A stretch of DNA of 64,000 bases from Methylobacterium soli. Its GTDB lineage: Bacteria > Pseudomonadota > Alphaproteobacteria > Rhizobiales > Beijerinckiaceae. Of the stretch, positions 31,683 through 42,140 are shown in pieces. The notes under the pieces are model-generated. The model worked only from the letters and a program-made list of their open reading frames with translations, was not told the origin of the DNA and did not search any database. Positions within the stretch are counted from its first letter, which is position 1, and each line of letters starts with the position of its first letter. A program made the position numbers and the translations under genes. The stretch covers positions 62,001-126,000 of the forward strand of contig NZ_VZZK01000006.1 of assembly GCF_008806385.1 (NCBI RefSeq), in the 5' to 3' direction.

Positions 31683-33234
31683 CGTACAGGGTCTCGACTG
31701 TGATGAGCGGCAGCGCCCGCTCGCGGGCGTAGCGCTCGGTGTTCGCGCGGGCCTTGCCCCGCACGAAGAACGGGATCTTCCTGAGTTCCTTCTCGGCCTC
31801 GGCGGCCCAGGCCACGATCTGGCCGGGCGCGAGGGTGACGGTGGTGACGGGTTCCGGCTCGGCGGCGGCGGGGGACCGCTCCGCCTCCGCGCGGGGCTTG
31901 CCGCCGAGATGCGAGGGCGCGGCGTCGCTGAACTCTCGGTCCTCGCGGAACATCCCGAGAAGATGCTCCTCCAGGCCCATCATCAGCGGGTGCACCCAGG
32001 TGTCGAACAGGACGTTGGCGCCCTCGAAACCCATCTGCGGCGAGGTGCGGGCCGGGAAATCCTGGACATGGACCGGGGCCGAGATCACCGCGCAGGGCAG
32101 GCCGAGGCGCTTGGCGACGTGCCGCTCCATCTGAGTGCCGAGAACGAGCTCGGGCTGGACCGCCTGGATCGCCGCCTCGACGTCGAGGTAATCGTCGGTG
32201 ATCAAGGCCTCGATGCCGTGCAGCGCCGCCTCGGCCCGGACCTCGCGGGCGAATTCCCGCGTGTAGGTGCCGAGCCCGACCACCCGGAAGCCGAGCTCGG
32301 TCGCGGCGATGCGGGCGGCGCTGAGGGCGTGGGTGGCGTCGCCGAAGATGAAGACGCGCTTGCCCGTGAGGTAGGTCGAGTCGACCGAGCGCGCGTACCA
32401 GGGCAGCCGCGATGGGGCGCCCTCGAGGACCGGGCCCGGATCGACGCCCGCGAGTGCCGCCACCTCCGCAACGAAGCGGCGGGTGGCGCCGACGCCGATC
32501 GGCACCGTCTCGACCATGGGCTGGCCGAAGGTCTTCTGCAGGTGCTGCGCCGCCGCCCGGGCGATCTCGGGATAGAGCACAACGTTGAAATCGGCCTCCC
32601 CCAGCCGCCCGAGATCGGCCGGCGAGGCGCCGAGCGGGGCCGTGACGTTGACGTCGACGCCGAGGCGGCCGAGCAGGCCCGTGATCTCGGCGACGTCGTC
32701 GCGGTGCCGGAAGCCCAGGGCGGTGGGCCCCAGGATGTTACAGAGGGGGCGTCGGCCACCGGCGCCGGGGCGCGGGGCTCCCGGAGCGGGCGCCGGTCCA
32801 GACAGCGCACGCACCAGTCGGTAGAAGGTCTCCGAGGCGCCCCAGTTCTCCTTCTTCTGATAGGCGGGCAGTTCGAGCGGCACCACCGGGATCGGCAGGT
32901 CGAGGGCGCGGGCGAGGCCGCCCGGATCGTCCTGGATCAGCTCGGCCGTGCAGGAGGCCCCGACGATCATCGCCTGGGGCCGGAAGCGCGCATAGGCCTC
33001 GGCGGCCGCGCGCTTGAAGATCTCGGCGGTGTCGGCCCCGAGGTCGCGGGCCTGGAAGGTCGTGTAGGTCACGGGCGGGCGCTGGCTGCGCCGCTCGATC
33101 ATGGTGAACAGGAGATCGGCGTAGGTGTCGCCCTGGGGGGCGTGCAGCACGTAGTGCAGGTCCCGCATCGCGGTGGCGACCCGCATGGCGCCGATATGGG
33201 GCGGTCCCTCGTAGGTCCAGACGGTGAGCTGCAT
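31657..33234 (-). CDS. bchB: Dark-operative protochlorophyllide reductase subunit B
   Basis: BchB pairs with BchN to bind protochlorophyllide and a [4Fe-4S] cluster. The 525-residue product starts [19 protein letters not shown]36, the unusual aspartate cluster ligand known in Rhodobacter BchB, is present in [10 protein letters not shown]. The [15 protein letters not shown] segment and a C-terminal domain ending with an [16 protein letters not shown] region are also family features. I chose the ATG at 33234, 2 bases after the bchN stop; the longer open frame translates bchN out of frame. Confidence 0.96.
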
Positions 33235-33236
33235 CG

Positions 33237-35143
<1,907 letters not shown>

Positions 35144-35306
35144 ATTATCGGTGATGGGAGCGCGAGCGAGCATTGCCAACCGCCAGAGTTCCGCTATCGT
35201 CAGGCTTCAAGCTGCTCCGCCCATGAGTGCAGCAGGATGCGAATCGCCGTTCTCGACAATCGATCGACCCGAAGCGAGAAGCCGTCAGCAACATTGGGAG
35301 GAACCA

Positions 35307-36197
35307 ATGGATGACGTGAGCCCGATCGGCGGATACTTCGCCCGTGGTTCGATGTCGCGTGAGCGCGGTGACACTTGCCCGCCCGATGCGCGTGACGCCC
35401 AACGTCAGGTTCGGCCCCCCGAGCGGCCGGTCTGCTGGCACGGAAACCTCGCCCGCGTGGTCGAGGCGGAGATCATCCCGCGCCTCATGCTGGTCCACCG
35501 CGCCCGCGCGCTGCCGGGCACACCCCGGAAGCCGACTCCGGAGGAGATCGCGATCTTCTCGGGCCTCGTCCTCGCGCCGTTCGGGGACGATGTGGAATCA
35601 CGGATCGCCGTCCTGGTGGAAGGCGGCCTCTCCCTCGACAGCCTTCTCCTCGACCTCCTCGCCCCGACGGCCCGGCATCTCGGCGCCCTGTGGGAGGAGG
35701 ACATGTGCGACTTCACCGAGCTGACCATCGCGATGGGCCGACTCCAGCGGATCATGCACGACATCTCGCTGCGCTACTGCGACGAGTCGGAGACGATCAG
35801 CCAGGGCCGCAGCATCCTGCTCGGCCCCTGCCCCGGCGAGACGCACCTGTTCGGCCTCTCGATGCTCGAGCGCTTCTTCAGCGACGCGGGCTGGGACGTG
35901 ACCAGCACGGCCCTCGACCCCGAGATCCCGCTCCTCGACCGGGTCCGGTCGACCTGGTTCGACGTGATCGGCCTGTCGCTCGGCTGCGAGGTTCTCCTGC
36001 CGATCCTGGCCGAGACCGTGGCGGGCCTGCGCCGCGCCTCGCGCAATCCGAGCCTGCGGATCCTGGTCGGCGGATCGATCTTTGTGGAAAACCCGGGATA
36101 CGCCAACCTCGTCGGCGCCGACGCCACGGCGGTGGATGCGCGCCGTGCCGTTCTTTCCGCCGAATGCTTGCTTGATCTGCGGGCCAGAGCCTGCTGA
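35307..36197 (+). CDS. ppaA: B12-binding photosynthesis regulator, AerR/PpaA family
   Basis: AerR/PpaA proteins bind cobalamin and modulate the repressor CrtJ/PpsR in response to light or oxygen. The 296-residue product has the helical B12-cap motif LGALWEEDMCDFTELTIAMGRL (about 125-146). The cobalamin-binding domain with GPCPGETHLFGLSMLERFF follows; H180 is the likely axial ligand. It ends with a Rossmann-like part containing DVIGLSLGCE. The ATG at 35307 has a GGGAGGAA ribosome-binding site. It lies directly upstream of ppsR and divergent from bchF, the usual arrangement. Confidence 0.9.
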   Translation: MDDVSPIGGYFARGSMSRERGDTCPPDARDAQRQVRPPERPVCWHGNLARVVEAEIIPRLMLVHRARALPGTPRKPTPEEIAIFSGLVLAPFGDDVESRIAVLVEGGLSLDSLLLDLLAPTARHLGALWEEDMCDFTELTIAMGRLQRIMHDISLRYCDESETISQGRSILLGPCPGETHLFGLSMLERFFSDAGWDVTSTALDPEIPLLDRVRSTWFDVIGLSLGCEVLLPILAETVAGLRRASRNPSLRILVGGSIFVENPGYANLVGADATAVDARRAVLSAECLLDLRARAC

Positions 36198-36232
36198 AAG
36201 ACCTGTCCGACGACATCACAACGTGGTGATCA

Positions 36233-37675
36233 TTGACCAGTCTGGCGAGCCCAGCCGCGCATAGACCGCTCGCGGCATTCCAAGAACTACTCGGTGCCCT
36301 CGACGGAGCGGCGGCGGGCCTCCTCGTTGCGGCCGCGACCGACCTGTCCCTCGTGATCGATGCCGACGGCATCATCCGCGACGCCTCCTTCAACGGAACG
36401 GACGCGACCGAGGAGGGCTGCGAGAACTGGCTCGGCCGGCGCTGGATCGACACCGTGACGGTGGAGAGCCGCCCGAAGATCGACGCCCTGCTGAAGGATG
36501 CGGCGCCGGGCCTGATCACCCGCTGGCGCCAGGTGAACCATCCCTCCAACAGCGGCTCCGACCTGCCGGTGCGCTACGCCTCGATGCGCCTCGGCGCGGG
36601 CGGCCCGATCATCGCGATCGGCCGGAACCTGCGCGCGACCGCCGCCTTGCAGCGCAAGCTCGCCGAGACCCAGCAGGCCCTGGAGCGCGACTACCTGCGC
36701 CTGCGGGGCGCCGAGACGCGCTACCGCACGCTGTTCCAGCTCGCGGGCGAGCCGGTTCTCGTCATCGACGCCGCGACGCGCCGGGTCACCGAGGCGAACC
36801 CGGCCGCGGGCCGCCTGATCGGCCGGCCGGAGAAGCGCATCATCGGCCAGGACGTGGTCGACCTGTTCGATTCGGGCAGCGCGCGCGATCTCGAATTGCT
36901 GTTCTCGGGGCTGCGCGTCACCGGCCAGGCCGAGGATCTCGTGGCTCAGCTCGGCAATGGCCGCGGCCAGGCGCGCGTCTCGGCCTCGCTCTTCCGCCAG
37001 GACAGCGCGGCCAGCGCGCTGCTGCGCCTCTCGGGCCTCGCCGAGGGCGAGTCGGAGCCGGGCCGGGCCGACGCCGCTCTGCTTCAGGTCATCGAGGCGC
37101 TGCCGGAGGGCTTCGTCGTCACCGATCCGTCGCGCCGGATCCTGGCGGCCAACGGCGCCTTCCTGGATCTCGCGCAGATCGCCACCGCGGAACAGGCCAA
37201 GGGCGAGCTCCTCGACCGCTGGCTCGGTCGCGAGGAGACGGAAGCCGCGGCCCTGTTCGCGACGCTCGCCGAGCACGGCGCCGTCCGGCATTTCGCCACC
37301 AGCCTGAGGGGTCAGCTCGGATCGGTCGAATCCGTCGAGGTCGCGGCGGTCTCCGTCCTGCAGGGTGACCAGCCCTGCCTCGGCTTCACCATCCGGGGGG
37401 CGCCGCGCCGGCCCGCCTCCGCGCTGGCGAGCGGCCATGAGCTGCCGCGCTCGGTCGAGCAGATGACCGAGCTCGTCGGCCGCGTCTCGATGAAGAACCT
37501 CGTGCGCGAGACGACCGACCTGATCGAGCGCCTCTGCATCGAGGCGGCCCTGCGCATCACCCGCGACAACCGGGCATCCGCGGCCGAGATGCTCGGCCTG
37601 AGTCGCCAGGGCCTCTACGCCAAGCTGCGCCGCTACGGCATCGGCGACCTCGACGGGACCGACACCGACGTCTGA
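36233..37675 (+). CDS. ppsR: Photosynthesis gene repressor PpsR/CrtJ
   Basis: PpsR represses bch, crt and puc genes under oxygen by binding TGT-N12-ACA. In the 480 residues I see an N-terminal PAS-like domain (about 30-130), a linker helix (135-160), PAS 1 (about 163-270, EPVLVIDAATRRVTEANPAAGRLIG), PAS 2 (about 283-390), and a C-terminal Fis-type helix-turn-helix (about 430-470, ASAAEMLGLSRQGLYAKLRRYGI). Translation seems to start at TTG 36233; no ATG or GTG fits. Cysteines are at 63, 382 and 435 only, so the disulfide partner near residue 250 known in Rhodobacter is missing. It lies 35 bases after ppaA. Confidence 0.93.
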   Translation: MTSLASPAAHRPLAAFQELLGALDGAAAGLLVAAATDLSLVIDADGIIRDASFNGTDATEEGCENWLGRRWIDTVTVESRPKIDALLKDAAPGLITRWRQVNHPSNSGSDLPVRYASMRLGAGGPIIAIGRNLRATAALQRKLAETQQALERDYLRLRGAETRYRTLFQLAGEPVLVIDAATRRVTEANPAAGRLIGRPEKRIIGQDVVDLFDSGSARDLELLFSGLRVTGQAEDLVAQLGNGRGQARVSASLFRQDSAASALLRLSGLAEGESEPGRADAALLQVIEALPEGFVVTDPSRRILAANGAFLDLAQIATAEQAKGELLDRWLGREETEAAALFATLAEHGAVRHFATSLRGQLGSVESVEVAAVSVLQGDQPCLGFTIRGAPRRPASALASGHELPRSVEQMTELVGRVSMKNLVRETTDLIERLCIEAALRITRDNRASAAEMLGLSRQGLYAKLRRYGIGDLDGTDTDV

Positions 37676-37750
37676 GGGCTCGAGCGCCCGCCCTGCCCGC
37701 GCGAATCGCCTGACTCAGAGTCGCGCCTCACGGCTTTGACAACGCCGAAG

Positions 37751-37816
37751 TGTCACCTCTTTTGGTCACTTTCCGTGTCATCTCAACTTGACACCCGGGG
37801 TCGCAAAAAATAGCGT
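37751..37816 (+). promoter_or_regulatory. bchG promoter with PpsR/CrtJ operator pair
   Basis: A perfect TGT-N12-ACA site, TGTCATCTCAACTTGACA, spans 37776-37793. A one-mismatch site (TGT-N12-TCA) spans 37751-37768, again with a 7-base gap. The minus-35 TTGACA (37788-37793) is the right half of the operator, and TAGCGT (37811-37816) follows after 17 bases. The predicted start of transcription falls at or next to the bchG ATG (37823), so the mRNA may be leaderless. Confidence 0.7.
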
Positions 37817-37822
37817 CCCGGT

Positions 37823-38707
37823 ATGGCAACGCCGGCTCCCAGTGCACTCGTCGAGCTTCTGAAGCCGATCACGTGGTTCGCGCCGATGTGGGCCTTCGCC
37901 TGCGGCGTCGTTTCCTCCGGCCAGTCCCCGCACGGGCAATGGACGATGATCGCGGCCGGCGTCGTGCTGGCGGGGCCGCTGGTCTGCGCCACGAGCCAGG
38001 CGGTCAACGACTGGTACGACCGCCACGTCGACGCCATCAACGAGCCGAACCGCCCGATTCCTTCCGGACGCATGCCGGGGCGCTGGGGCTTCTATGTCGC
38101 CTCGGCCTGGACCCTCCTGTCGCTGGCGGTCGCGGCGGCCCTCGGGCCTTGGATCCTCGGGGCCGCCCTGTTCGGCCTCGTCCTCGCCTGGCTCTACAGC
38201 GCGCCGCCGCTCCGGCTGAAGCGCAATGGCTGGTGGGGCAACACCGCCGTCGCGCTCTGCTACGAGGGATTGCCCTGGTTCACCGGGGCCGCCGTGATGG
38301 CCGCCGCGATGCCGGACCGGCGGGTCCTGATGGTCGCGTTCCTGTACTCCGTCGGCGCCCACGGGATCATGACCCTGAACGACTTCAAGTCGGTGGAGGG
38401 GGACGCCCGCACGGGGATCCGCTCGCTGCCGGTCCAACTCGGCACCGACCGGGCCGCGCGCTTCGCCTGCCTCGTCATGGCGCTGCCGCAGGCCGTCGTG
38501 ATCGCGCTCCTGCTCGCTTGGGAGCGTCCCTGGCACGCGGGCCTCGTGGCGGCCTTGCTCCTCGGGCAGATCCTCCTGATGGGGCGCCTCCTCGCGGCGC
38601 CGCGGGCGCGGGCCGCGTGGTACAACGGCACCGGCACCACCCTCTACGTGCTCGGAATGCTGGTCGCCGCCTTCGCGCTGCGTCCCCTCGTGCAGGGAGG
38701 CCTGTGA
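37823..38707 (+). CDS. bchG: Bacteriochlorophyll synthase (geranylgeranyl/phytyl transferase)
   Basis: BchG is a UbiA-type membrane prenyltransferase that esterifies bacteriochlorophyllide with geranylgeranyl or phytyl diphosphate. The 294 residues have about eight or nine hydrophobic spans and the Mg-prenyl motif NDWYDRHVDAINEPNRPIPSG beginning at 62 (DxxxD). A second acidic motif is in LNDFKSVEGDARTGIRSLP near 190. There is almost no space for a ribosome-binding site after the predicted promoter. The stop overlaps the next ATG by one base. Confidence 0.95.
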   Translation: MATPAPSALVELLKPITWFAPMWAFACGVVSSGQSPHGQWTMIAAGVVLAGPLVCATSQAVNDWYDRHVDAINEPNRPIPSGRMPGRWGFYVASAWTLLSLAVAAALGPWILGAALFGLVLAWLYSAPPLRLKRNGWWGNTAVALCYEGLPWFTGAAVMAAAMPDRRVLMVAFLYSVGAHGIMTLNDFKSVEGDARTGIRSLPVQLGTDRAARFACLVMALPQAVVIALLLAWERPWHAGLVAALLLGQILLMGRLLAAPRARAAWYNGTGTTLYVLGMLVAAFALRPLVQGGL

Positions 38708-40053
38708 TGGCCTCCTTCTCCTGGCTCCAGATCGTGCGGCTCGGCCTCGTCCAGACGGCGCTCGGCGCCGTCGTGGTGCTGATGACCTCGACGATCAACC
38801 GCGTGATGGTGGTGGAGCTCGCTCTGCCGGCCGTCGTGCCGGGGGGATTGGTGGCCCTGCACTACGCCGTGCAGGTGCTGCGCCCGCGCTGGGGCTACGG
38901 CTCCGATGTCGGCGGGCGCCGCACCCCCTGGATCGTCGGCGGCATGGCGGCGCTCGCGCTCGGCGGCTTCGGCGCCGCCGCGGCGACGGCCCTGGCCGAG
39001 ACCCATCAGGTGGGCGGCCTCGCCCTCGCGGTCCTGTCCTTCCTCACCGTCGGGATCGGCGCGGGCGCGGCCGGCACCTCGCTCCTCGTCCTGCTGGCGA
39101 CCGGCGTCGACGAGCGCCGCCGGGGTGCTGCCGCCACGATCCTCTGGGTGATGATGATTGCGGGCTTCGCCGTCACGGCGCCGCTGGCCGGGCATTTCCT
39201 CGATCCGTTCTCGGGCGCGCGCCTCGTCGCGGTCTCGGGCTGCGTCTCCGCCATCGCCTTCCTGGTCGCGATCCTCGCGGTGGCGGGGGTGGAGCCCGCC
39301 CGCGCGGACGACGAATCGGCACGGGCGCAGGAGCGCAAGCCGCCCTTCCTCACGGTCCTGGCGCAGGTCTGGTCCGAGCCGGCCTCGCGCCGCTTCACGA
39401 TCTTCATCTTCGTGGCCATGCTCGCCTACAGCGCGCAGGAACTCATCCTCGAACCCTTTGCGGGCCTCGTCTTCGCGATGACGCCCGGGGTGACGACCAA
39501 GCTCGCGGGGCTGCAGCACGGGGGCGTGCTCGCCGGAATGCTCCTCGTCGCGGGCCTCACCATGGGGATCGGCGGGCCCTGGCTCGGATCGCTCAAGCTC
39601 TGGACCGCCTTGGGCTGCGCCGGCTCGGGCCTCGCCCTCGTGGGCATCGCGGCGGGCGGCCTGATCGGGCCGGACTTCCCCCTGCGAATCCTCGTCTTCG
39701 CCCTCGGGCTCTTCAACGGCATCTTCGCGGTCGCGGCGATCGGCTCGATGATGGGGCTGGCGGGGGTGGGCGGGGAAGCCGAGCGCGGCACCCGCATGGG
39801 CGTCTGGGGCGCGGCGCAGGGCGTCGCCTTCGGGACCGGCGGCTTCCTCGGCACGGTCGCGGTGGATCTCGCGCGCCTCGTCGCGCCGGATCCCGTCCAC
39901 GCCTACGCGGCGGTCTTCATCGGCGAGGCTCTGCTCTTCGTCCTCGCCACCGGCATCGCCCTGCGCATCGAGCACGCGGCGGCGACCAAGATTCCCCGGG
40001 CGCAGCGCCGCAGGGCCGCGCCGATGCAATTCGAACCCCGTTTCGAGAGGTAG
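38707..40053 (+). CDS. PucC-family protein of the bchG-bchP operon
   Basis: This membrane transporter-like protein of the PucC/LhaA group, often labelled bch2 or G115 type, lies between bchG and bchP in purple bacteria. The 448 residues have about twelve spans and the family hallmarks STINRVMVVELALPA, VLRPRWGYGSDVGGRRTPWI and YSAQELILEPFAGLVF. A role in handling bacteriochlorophyll during antenna assembly is inferred from the family. The ATG at 38707 shares a base with the bchG stop. It is a paralogue of lhaA in this window. Confidence 0.9.
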   Translation: MASFSWLQIVRLGLVQTALGAVVVLMTSTINRVMVVELALPAVVPGGLVALHYAVQVLRPRWGYGSDVGGRRTPWIVGGMAALALGGFGAAAATALAETHQVGGLALAVLSFLTVGIGAGAAGTSLLVLLATGVDERRRGAAATILWVMMIAGFAVTAPLAGHFLDPFSGARLVAVSGCVSAIAFLVAILAVAGVEPARADDESARAQERKPPFLTVLAQVWSEPASRRFTIFIFVAMLAYSAQELILEPFAGLVFAMTPGVTTKLAGLQHGGVLAGMLLVAGLTMGIGGPWLGSLKLWTALGCAGSGLALVGIAAGGLIGPDFPLRILVFALGLFNGIFAVAAIGSMMGLAGVGGEAERGTRMGVWGAAQGVAFGTGGFLGTVAVDLARLVAPDPVHAYAAVFIGEALLFVLATGIALRIEHAAATKIPRAQRRRAAPMQFEPRFER

Positions 40054-40058
40054 ACGCC

Positions 40059-41249
40059 ATGTCCGACCCGGCCGCGCGTGACATCTTCGATGTGGTCGTG
40101 GTCGGCGGTGGGCCTGCCGGCGCCACGGCCGCGACCGACCTCGCCCGGGCCGGGCGCCGGGTGCTCCTCCTCGACAAGGCGGGCCGGATCAAGCCCTGCG
40201 GCGGCGCGATCCCGCCGCGCCTGATCCGCGATTTCGCGATTCCCGACGACCTGATCGTCGCCCGCATCAAGTCGGCGCGCATGATCTCGCCGACCGAGAA
40301 GCGCGTCGACATGCCGGTGGGCGACGGCTTCGTCGGCATGGTCGACCGCGAGCATTTCGACCCGTGGCTGCGCAACCGCGCCGTGCTGGCCGGCGCCGAG
40401 CAGAGGGCCGGCACCTTCGAGCGCATCAGCCGCGACGGCGACGGCCTCGCCGGCGTGCATTACCGCGACGGGTCCGGCGCGGCCTCGGTGCGCGCGCGCC
40501 TCGTTATCGGGGCGGACGGGGCGTCCTCGCCGGTCGGCCGGGCCGAGATCAAGGGCCACGCCGCGATGCGGCAGGTCTTCGCCTATCACGAGATCGTGGA
40601 GCGCCCAGACGCCGGCGCCGATTTCGCCGAGACGCGCTGCGACGTGTTCTACCAGGGCAAGCTCTCGCCCGACTTCTACGCCTGGATCTTCCCGCACGGG
40701 CAGACGATCAGCATCGGCACCGGCTCGGCGCGAAAGGGCTTCTCCCTGCGCGGCGCCATCCGGGACCTGCGCGCCGCGACCGGCCTCGATGCCGGCCGGA
40801 CCCTGCGGCGCGAGGGCGCTCCGATCCCCCTCAAGCCCCTGCGGCGATGGGACAATGGCCGCGACGTGCTGCTGACCGGAGACGCCGCCGGCATCGTCGC
40901 GCCGGCCTCCGGCGAGGGCATCTACTACGCCATGCTCGGGGGGCGCCTCGCGGCCGAGGCGGCGGAGGCCTTCCTGGCCACCGGCCGCGCCGCCGCCCTG
41001 GCGCAGGCGCGCCGCCGCTTCATGAAGCTGCACGGCCGGGTCTTCCTGATCCTGCGGATCATGCAGGCGGTCTGGTACCGCAACGACGCCCTGCGCGAGC
41101 GCTTCGTCTCGATCTGCCGCGACAAGGACGTGCAGCAGCTCACCTGGGATTCCTACATGAACAAGGAGCTGGTCCGGGCCAAGCCCGCGGCGCATGCCCG
41201 CATCTTCTTCAAGGATCTCGCCCACCTGTTCCGCTGGGTCTCCCCGTGA
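40059..41249 (+). CDS. bchP: Geranylgeranyl reductase
   Basis: BchP is the FAD- and NADPH-dependent enzyme that reduces the geranylgeranyl tail of bacteriochlorophyll to phytyl. The 396-residue product has the flavin motif VVVVGGGPAGATAA near residues 12-25, IKPCGGAIPPRLI near 47, and a GDAAGIVAPASGEGIYYAM segment near 280. Its stop overlaps the tspO start (GTGA), completing the bchG-PucC-bchP-tspO set. Confidence 0.95.
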   Translation: MSDPAARDIFDVVVVGGGPAGATAATDLARAGRRVLLLDKAGRIKPCGGAIPPRLIRDFAIPDDLIVARIKSARMISPTEKRVDMPVGDGFVGMVDREHFDPWLRNRAVLAGAEQRAGTFERISRDGDGLAGVHYRDGSGAASVRARLVIGADGASSPVGRAEIKGHAAMRQVFAYHEIVERPDAGADFAETRCDVFYQGKLSPDFYAWIFPHGQTISIGTGSARKGFSLRGAIRDLRAATGLDAGRTLRREGAPIPLKPLRRWDNGRDVLLTGDAAGIVAPASGEGIYYAMLGGRLAAEAAEAFLATGRAAALAQARRRFMKLHGRVFLILRIMQAVWYRNDALRERFVSICRDKDVQQLTWDSYMNKELVRAKPAAHARIFFKDLAHLFRWVSP

Positions 41250-41740
41250 GCGATGCCGGTCTCGAGTGGCTGCCCGCCGCCGTCGCGGTGGCGGCCTGCC
41301 TCGTGGTCGGCGTCGCGGGCGGCGTGCTGACCGTGACCGGCCCCTGGTACCACGCCCTGCGCCGTCCGGGCTGGAAGCCGCCGGATTGGGCCTTCGGGCC
41401 GATCTGGACCACGATCTTCGCCCTCACGGCGATCTCGAGCGTGATGACCTGGAACGCGAGCCCGGATGCGAGCTTCCGCACTCTGCTGCTCTCGGCCTAC
41501 GCGGTGAACGCCGTCCTGAACATCGCCTGGAGCGGCCTGTTCTTCCGCGCCGAGCGGCCGGACTGGGCCTTCGTCGAGGTGATCTTCCTCTGGCTCTCGA
41601 TCCTGGCGCTGCTGCTGATCACCGCGCGCGTGTCGGCCAATGCGGCGGCTTTGCTGCTGCCCTACCTGATCTGGGTCGGGGTGGCGGCCTTCCTGAACCG
41701 CGCCATCGTGCGCCTCAACGGCCCGTTCGGGAGGGCCTGA
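41246..41740 (+). CDS. tspO: TspO/MBR family membrane protein
   Basis: TspO is an outer-membrane-associated or membrane tryptophan-rich sensor that binds tetrapyrroles; in Rhodobacter it down-regulates photosynthesis genes under oxygen. The 164 residues have five hydrophobic spans and the family segments WYHALRRPGWKPPDWAFGPIWT, NIAWSGLFFRAERPDWAFVEV and LPYLIWVGVAAFLNRAIVRLN. The GTG start overlaps the bchP stop. Its place behind bchP links it to porphyrin handling or regulation. Confidence 0.93.
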   Translation: MSDAGLEWLPAAVAVAACLVVGVAGGVLTVTGPWYHALRRPGWKPPDWAFGPIWTTIFALTAISSVMTWNASPDASFRTLLLSAYAVNAVLNIAWSGLFFRAERPDWAFVEVIFLWLSILALLLITARVSANAAALLLPYLIWVGVAAFLNRAIVRLNGPFGRA

Positions 41741-41743
41741 GCC

Positions 41744-42100
41744 GTGGAGAGCCTGTTCGCGAGCGGTCGGATCGTCGAGCTCATCCTCGGGCTCGTGGCC
41801 CTGGAGGCCCTCGGGCTCATGGTCTGGCTCCGCCGGACCGGGCGCGGGACGCTGGCTCGCCCCATGCTCCTCAACCTCACCTCCGGTGCCGCCCTGATGC
41901 TGGCCTTGCGCGCGAGCCTCGTCGACGCGGGCTGGCCCGCGATCGCCGCGTGGCTCGCCCTGTCCTTCGCGGCCCATCTCGGGGAACTCGCCCTGCGGAT
42001 GCGTGCGGCCGGATCCCTGCACTTCGGCCGCACCCAACGATTTCGTGAGCCAGGAACTTCGCGATCAGACGAGGCGTTCAACGCGCGATCCCTAACCTGA
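41744..42100 (+). CDS. Small hypothetical membrane protein after tspO
   Basis: The 118-residue product, from GTG 41744, begins 3 bases after the tspO stop. Hydrophobic spans lie at about 10-30, 43-60 and 64-82, followed by a polar Arg-rich tail (85-118). I recognise no family. Tight coupling to tspO and GC-rich codon use support a real gene at the end of the bchG operon. Function is unknown. Confidence 0.65.
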   Translation: MESLFASGRIVELILGLVALEALGLMVWLRRTGRGTLARPMLLNLTSGAALMLALRASLVDAGWPAIAAWLALSFAAHLGELALRMRAAGSLHFGRTQRFREPGTSRSDEAFNARSLT

Positions 42101-42140
42101 CGAACGTTACGCTCCATCAATCCATCGGAGACCTGGCATC

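Noticed and set aside
36198..36232. A PpsR-type operator between ppaA and ppsR
   Set aside because: The TGT and ACA half-sites there are 11 bases apart, not 12, and no promoter elements accompany them.
37873..38706. A long in-frame upstream extension of the PucC-family gene
   Set aside because: It is an out-of-frame translation of bchG. The real start at 38707 overlaps the bchG stop and begins the family N-terminus.
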